From positions 1-47,896 of the forward strand of contig CAVRZY010000082.1 of the NCBI GenBank assembly GCA_963725415.1: a DNA stretch of 47,896 nt, written 5' to 3'. A model generated the notes under the pieces. It ran no database searches. It was not told the DNA's origin and was given only the letters and a program-made list of their open reading frames with translations. The position numbers and the translations under genes were made by a program. The DNA is from CAVRZY01 sp963725415. Its GTDB lineage: Bacteria; Acidobacteriota; Terriglobia; Bryobacterales; Bryobacteraceae. Shown here piece after piece: positions 43,663 to 47,896 of this stretch; within the stretch, counting starts at the first letter, position 1; each line of letters starts with the position of its first letter.

Positions 43663-45033
43663 CTACCCGCGCCGCTTCTCGCAGTGCTCAAATCGCTGGC
43701 GGTAGGACTCGTAGCCGGGCCGCCCCATCAAACCGTAAGTGAACTTCTTGCCCAGCTCCACGCCCTCCTGGTCGAAGGCGTTGACGTCGAGCAGCTCCCC
43801 CATGAAGGCGGTCTGAAATTCCAGCAACTGGAGGAAGGCCCCGAGATGCTCCTCATCTACGCGGTCCAGCGTGAAGGTGCAGTTGGGACGGCCGGCTTCG
43901 ACCAGCGCCGCGGCGGTCGAGCGCCGCTCGGCATCCAGCAACTGGGCCAGGCTCTTCCCGGCGAGGTAGTCGAACGCTTCCAGCTTCAGGCGCGCCTTGG
44001 GGATCCTGCCGGAGTCCGGATGCCTGCGCACCGCCCAGAAGGTGAAGACCTTGTCGTTGGGTCCTTCGATATAGAGCTGCACTTGGGAGTGCTGATCGGT
44101 GGTCCCCAGGGCGGCTACCGGGGTCTGTCCCACATGGACCACCTCACCCATACGGTTTCTGGCCTTTCCCAGCGACTCCGCCCAAAGCTGCCGGAACCAG
44201 AAGGCCGTTCCCCACAACCGGTTCGAGTAGGGGAAAGCCACGTGAATCGACTTCTTCTTCAGAGTCCAGATCAGGTAGTGCAGCAGGGCGGCCCGCAGGG
44301 CCAGGTTCCGCTCGAGGTCGGGCTGCCAGCAAAGATGGGTCATCGCGCGAGCGCCCTTCAGCAGCTTGCGAATGTCAATCCCGATCAACGCAGCCGGCAG
44401 CAACCCCACCGCCGACAGCACGCTGAACCGCCCGCCCACGTTTTCAGGCAGGGTAAAGGTGCGATACTTCTCGCAGGCAGCCAGCGCGGCCAGATCGCCT
44501 CGCCCAGCCGAGGTCACGACCGCGATGCGCCGGGCGGCCTGGCGACCGAGCCAATCGCGCAGCACCAGAAAGGTGGCGACGGTCTCCGCCGTGGATCCGG
44601 ACTTCGCCACTACCACCGCTTGAGTCTTGTTGGGGTGCATCGACCCCAGGGCCGCCCCGACAAAGGAAGGATCCACGTTATCGAGCACCACCAGGCGCGG
44701 GTGCTGCTTGGAGAATGCCTTCTGAACCGGATGGGGTCCACGAATGCCGCAATCCAGCGCCCATGTCCCCAAAGCGCTTCCACCGATCCCCACCAGGCAG
44801 ACCGTATCGTAAGAGCCGCGCCGCTGCCCGGCGTACTCGATGATCTCCCTGGCGGTACTGGTCTGAAACGGTAGATGAGGGAAGCCGTACCGGCCCTCCT
44901 CGCTCATCTTCTGAAAGCCGCGCAGAGCCTCCAGGGCCTTCGAGGAATGCTGCTGGATCTCCGGCTCCGTGAGGCCGTCGGATTCGCCCACTATCCCGGC
45001 AAGCAGGTTGGCATGGTCAAGATGAATGCTCAT
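43663..45033 (-). CDS. pgi: Glucose-6-phosphate isomerase
   Basis: The 456-residue protein converts glucose-6-phosphate to fructose-6-phosphate in the cytosol. Family motifs are IGGSALGTWALDC, KSGSTAETVATFL (phosphate-binding loop) and the signature ENVGGRFSVLSAVGLLP. The C-terminal catalytic Lys is probably in VELGKKFTYGLM. Its length is that of the shorter bacterial type. It begins eight bases after the end of the RDD-protein gene (same strand), so they may be co-transcribed. Confidence 0.93.
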   Translation of the reverse strand: MSIHLDHANLLAGIVGESDGLTEPEIQQHSSKALEALRGFQKMSEEGRYGFPHLPFQTSTAREIIEYAGQRRGSYDTVCLVGIGGSALGTWALDCGIRGPHPVQKAFSKQHPRLVVLDNVDPSFVGAALGSMHPNKTQAVVVAKSGSTAETVATFLVLRDWLGRQAARRIAVVTSAGRGDLAALAACEKYRTFTLPENVGGRFSVLSAVGLLPAALIGIDIRKLLKGARAMTHLCWQPDLERNLALRAALLHYLIWTLKKKSIHVAFPYSNRLWGTAFWFRQLWAESLGKARNRMGEVVHVGQTPVAALGTTDQHSQVQLYIEGPNDKVFTFWAVRRHPDSGRIPKARLKLEAFDYLAGKSLAQLLDAERRSTAAALVEAGRPNCTFTLDRVDEEHLGAFLQLLEFQTAFMGELLDVNAFDQEGVELGKKFTYGLMGRPGYESYRQRFEHCEKRRG

Positions 45034-45041
45034 GGCTAAGG

Positions 45042-45868
45042 CTATCCACGCCGCGGGCCGTCGAAGGTGGGGAAGGTCTGCGAGACGTGGTCGTGCCAGG
45101 TGAGCTTCTCGGCGTCGAACAGGGCCCAGAGGAGGCCCAGGCCGGCGGCCAGGATGCCCAGGCAGCCGCTGAGCAGACGCATCACGCGCTGGCGCGGCTC
45201 GGGGCGATAGCCGTCGAAATTCAGCAGGCGCAGGCGGAAGCAGCGCATTCCCGCAGTCTCACGTCCCAGGACGCACCAGAATGAGTGATAGAAGAGCGCC
45301 AGCGCGGTGGCTACCACCAGGTAGGCGATGGCGGCTTGCTGCGTCAAGACAATCCGGCCGCCCACCAAGTGAAACGTCAGCAGGAAAAGACTCAGGCCCA
45401 GCAGGACGAAGAAACCATCGGCGACCACAACGGCGCACCGCAGGCTGGTAGGCGCGATGGGGGCGTCGCAACAGATGCGCGGAGGGGGCGGCTGGGGCGA
45501 CTCCAGGTTCAGGGTCTGCTGGCTGAGGCGGGTGGGTTGAGGAGGCGTAGTTCGCTTGCGTCCCGCACCCTGGCCGGCGGTGGTCCGGCCGGGCAACCGC
45601 GCGGGTGGAGCGATGGGAACCACCTTGGGGCCTCGGCGGCGGGAAACAGCGAAGCCTGGCGCGGGATGCCGGCGCCGTTGCGCGGTGCGGGTGGTCGGGC
45701 TTCCGGGGCGGGCTTCAGGTCCGGTCGTGTGGAGGGTAGCGGCGAGGTGCGTCGCAGCGGGTACTTGATAGCCGGGCGTGGCGGGTCATCGACCTGCAAC
45801 CGGCGTCCGCACATCTCGCAACGGTGTTCGCCTTCGGCATTCAAACAGCCACAGTGCCTGCAACGCAT
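45042..45868 (-). CDS. Zinc-ribbon RDD-family membrane protein, one frameshift
   Basis: The reconstructed protein has about 275 residues. An N-terminal zinc ribbon (CRHCGCLNAEGEHRCEMCGRR) and a long Pro-rich linker (to ~residue 140) precede an RDD domain with three or four membrane helices (VVADGFFVLLGLSLFLL, IAYLVVATALALFYH, LLSGCLGILAAGLGLLWAL). An extra C in the CCCC run near 45625 splits it into two overlapping frames. It is divergent from lptD by about 60 bases. The function of the RDD family is uncertain; transport is often suggested. Confidence 0.78.
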
Positions 45869-45930
45869 CGCCTATTCCCGGCCTGCGACGCCATTGAAGG
45901 GGGCTGGGCTATCCATGCTAGGATTGTCGC

Positions 45931-46548
45931 TTGAACCCGGCACACCAACGGCTGCGTCGCGGCCCTCTTGTTCTTAGTAACATAATCGGACGCTTTTGTC
46001 ACGGTTTTTTGGCGATTTTCCTGGCCTGGGCGCTGCTGGCGGCCCCGGCGGCGCCGCAGCAGCCCTTCCACAGGTCCCCGGCGCCGCGCCCCAACGCCAT
46101 CCCCCGTAACGAAATGGAAGCCGAGTCGGTGACTCAGATCAAGGAGGGTCCCTGGTACCGCCTGCGGGGCCACGCCCGCCTGGAAACCTCCGAATTCCTG
46201 CTGCGCGCCGATGAAATTGACTACAACGAGGACACCGACGACGCCGAAGCCCGAGGCAATGTCTATCTCAAGCACTTTGCCGAGGGCGAGGAACTGTGGG
46301 CCGACCGCATCGAGTACAACATCTCGGAGCAGACCGGCAAGTTCTACAACGTGCACGGCTCGGCGCCCATGCCGATCGGGGCGCGCCCCGGAGTGCTGGC
46401 CTCCAGCAATCCGTTCTACTTCCAGGGCCGGTGGGCGGAACGGCTCGAGGACCGCTACATCCTCTACGACGGTTTCATCACCAACTGTAAGATGCCCAGG
46501 CCGTGGTGGGTGTTGCGGGGGCCGAAGTTCGACGTGATTCCTGGCGAC
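45931..46548 (+). CDS. lptD: LptD (OstA) N-terminal part, cut at a sequence junction
   Basis: About 206 codons: a signal/anchor segment (FLAIFLAWALLAAPAAPQQ), the OstA beta-jellyroll region (GHARLETSEFLLRADEIDYN, DAEARGNVYLK) and the start of the barrel region (FQGRWAERLEDRYILYDGFITNC, PWWVLRGPKFDVIPGD). LptD inserts lipopolysaccharide into the outer membrane and is normally 700-900 residues. At about 46,548 similarity stops and the sequence becomes the inside of a reversed ycaO gene. The start is TTG 45931; no ATG is in frame nearby. Confidence 0.85.
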
Positions 46549-46553
46549 GCGCG
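46545..46553. other. Probable chimeric junction between lptD and ycaO
   Basis: The plus-strand frame of lptD and the minus-strand frame of ycaO both end within these few GC-rich bases (…GGCGACGCGCGCG…). Both genes are truncated in their middles, head of one against the interior of the other, with no transposon end or repeat in between. Confidence 0.75.
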
Positions 46554-47133
46554 CGCCTCGGCCGGCGTGTTGCCCGCCGACATGCCGTTGCTGACATACA
46601 GATTGCCGATCAGGTTGACCGGAAACCACACCGTCGCCGCCGTCGCGCTGGCGCTGATACGGCAACGCGCAGATGCCGCGCGCGGCGTTGCCGGAATTGC
46701 GGTCGACCAGCGCGCTGGCCGGCACGGCGTCGTCCGGGTTGTAGAACGCGCGCAATTCATCGTCGAGCAGGTCCTCCGGCCAGGCGTCATCTTCCGGCAG
46801 CGGAAACCATTTTTCCTGCGGGTAATGCACAAACTCGCGCTGCGCGACGGTTTCGCCCAGGTAGTAATGCGACCAGAAGTAATTGCAGCCGAGCCGCTCG
46901 AAGAACTCGCCCAGCGCGCTCGCCCGCGCCGCCAGCTCGGACGCGCCCTTGCCGTTGGTGAACAGCAGCGGGCAATCCTGATCGCGGATATGCACCGACC
47001 AGGCATTGGCGACCGGGTTCAGCCAGGAGCGCTCCTCGATGTTGAAGCCCAGGTCCGCCAATTTGGCCTGCATGGATTGGATGGAGGATTCCAGCGAGGC
47101 GTCCTTGCCGGCGATGAAGCTTTCGGTTTGCAT
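46550..47133 (-). CDS. ycaO: YcaO N-terminal part (proteobacterial type), one frameshift
   Basis: From ATG 47133 (MQTESFIAGKDASLE) it encodes ~195 codons very close in wording to E. coli YcaO: ERSWLNPVANAWSVHIRD, LLFTNGKGASELAARASALGEFFERL, FVHYPQEKWFPL and, after a frameshift, NLIGNLYVSNGMSAGNTPAEAR. YcaO proteins activate amide backbones with ATP; the E. coli protein assists ribosomal protein S12 methylthiolation. An extra base near 46637 shifts the frame; removing it gives RDGATVWFPVNL. The protein stops at the lptD junction, before the ATP-binding C-terminal half. The long frame 45841-47241 that reads on across the junction is not a real protein. Confidence 0.85.
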
Positions 47134-47207
47134 GCGTGTTTCCGAGTGAGGGGTAGATAGAGGTGCCGCGACGTGGGACGGAATTATCCGCGACCAAGCA
47201 ACCGAGC

Positions 47208-47244
47208 GGTTTGCATCCCGACAAATCTTGTCGGGATGCAAACC
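47208..47244. repeat. Perfect hairpin, 17-bp stem
   Basis: GGTTTGCATCCCGACAA, loop ATC, then its exact reverse complement. It lies upstream of ycaO and downstream of the DUF6515-like gene (both on the minus strand). There is no T-run, so it is more likely a REP-type element of the second organism than a terminator. Confidence 0.8.
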
Positions 47245-47272
47245 TGTTCTACGCCCCGCTCGACCCGCTCAT

Positions 47273-47821
47273 TCACCTGACGCTGTAGTCCCGCCCTTCA
47301 AGACAGGCCTTGCTGGCGCGCTGATAGTCGGCGCGTTTTTCCGCGAGTTGCGATGACGTGATGTCGCTGCCCGGTTGCGAGGGATCGAAGCCGGTCTGAT
47401 CGACCGCCCAGCGGTGGCATTCGTAGCGATCATTGGCTATCTGCTGATCACTCTGGCCCCGCTTGGGATAGACGAACAATTCATCCGGCTCGGGCGGCAG
47501 GCTGACGACTTCGGTTTCCCGGGGCGGGTCAACCACCACATATTCGCGTTGGCTTGGCCGCCAGTTGTAATAGACGCCATCGGCGTAGTAGTAAGGCACG
47601 CCGCCGACCCAGAGGGTGGTATAGAAAGGCGGCAACACCGAAAGGCTCAGTCCGATGGGTGGCGCCACGACGACGAAGCGCGGACCGGAAGGCCGGTACC
47701 AGACGCCGCCATGAAAATAATAGTTCGTGCTGTGGTGCGGCACGACAATCGGCCCGCGCGGCAACCTGTCGACGAACTGGCCGCGCGGCGGGTAATAGCA
47801 ATCTTGGAGCAGCCACGTCAT
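47273..47821 (-). CDS. DUF6515-like exported protein (5' part uncertain)
   Basis: The 182-residue frame is rich in Tyr, Pro and Trp: HSTNYYFHGGVWYRPSG, VLPPFYTTLWVGGVPYYYADG, YYNWRPSQREYVVVDPP. The C-terminal part has SDQQIANDRYECHRWAVDQTGFDPSQ. This combination recalls DUF6515 proteins of Proteobacteria, usually exported with a signal peptide. No signal peptide is seen from the ATG at 47821, so the real start may lie beyond the window or be hidden by a frameshift. Function unknown. Confidence 0.65.
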   Translation of the reverse strand: MTWLLQDCYYPPRGQFVDRLPRGPIVVPHHSTNYYFHGGVWYRPSGPRFVVVAPPIGLSLSVLPPFYTTLWVGGVPYYYADGVYYNWRPSQREYVVVDPPRETEVVSLPPEPDELFVYPKRGQSDQQIANDRYECHRWAVDQTGFDPSQPGSDITSSQLAEKRADYQRASKACLEGRDYSVR

Positions 47822-47896
47822 TGCTCCATCGCTGTGTGCGGGTGCGATTTGCGGCTGACCACTGCAGAAACCTCCTGCAAATACATTCTCAACTTT

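Noticed and set aside
45841..47241. A 466-residue open frame on the minus strand
   Set aside because: Its first part is YcaO, but after a frameshift and the junction it reads the antisense of lptD; no single protein is encoded.

Overview
The window looks like a long-read metagenomic contig from a Gram-negative acidobacterium, probably Bryobacter/Solibacter-like. The main grounds are a PadR regulator followed by two tandem MacB-type 'orphan' permeases with the acidobacterial N-terminal helical domain, an LptD gene (outer membrane), an HpnB-type glycosyltransferase, and several REP-like palindromes. This placement is inference; no rRNA, tRNA or CRISPR array was seen.

Bases 1-15166 form one huge inverted repeat. 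Bases 1-7517 are repeated in reverse complement at 7622-15166 around a 104-base unique spacer. Each arm carries the same set: end of a large membrane protein (DUF6798-like), a small secreted protein, an FkbM-type methyltransferase with two membrane helices, a REP-like element, a second DUF6798-like membrane protein, a secreted calcineurin-like phosphoesterase, a secreted S9 peptidase and a MITE-like element. The outer edge of the left arm is the window's first base. The arms differ mostly by small indels that break different genes in each arm, so a fold-back (read or assembly) artefact is the first hypothesis and a true inverted duplication the second.

From 16 to 22.8 kb lie a membrane-anchored Fe-S/CCG oxidoreductase (several frameshifts), a truncated beta-propeller remnant, a UDP-glucuronate decarboxylase-like epimerase, a rubrerythrin with a heterodisulfide-reductase-like partner (oxidative-stress electron transfer), and a secreted M28 peptidase. 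From 22.9 to 28.7 kb is padR plus two permeases and the scar of a third. From 28.8 to 32.1 kb are two adjacent genes sharing the same double zinc-ribbon module, one continuing into a long helical-repeat protein; this pair is the best candidate for an undescribed system. After a zinc-ribbon membrane protein, hpnB and a duplicated beta-barrel-like secreted protein, 34.9-43.5 kb holds a group 3b-type NAD(P)-linked [NiFe] hydrogenase operon on the minus strand (beta, cNMP-binding protein, gamma, delta, alpha, maturation protease, HypA-like protein). It is interrupted by an ADP-forming acyl-CoA synthetase/GNAT fusion of the Pat type that is riddled with frameshifts over 1.9 kb. Then come glucose-6-phosphate isomerase, a zinc-ribbon RDD membrane protein and the start of lptD.

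At about 46,548 lptD is cut mid-codon and runs directly into the inside of a reversed ycaO gene that resembles gammaproteobacterial YcaO, followed by a DUF6515-like protein. This looks like a chimeric join to a proteobacterial sequence. Single-base frameshifts, many in homopolymers, occur in otherwise well-conserved genes across the window and should be read first as sequencing errors rather than as true pseudogenes.
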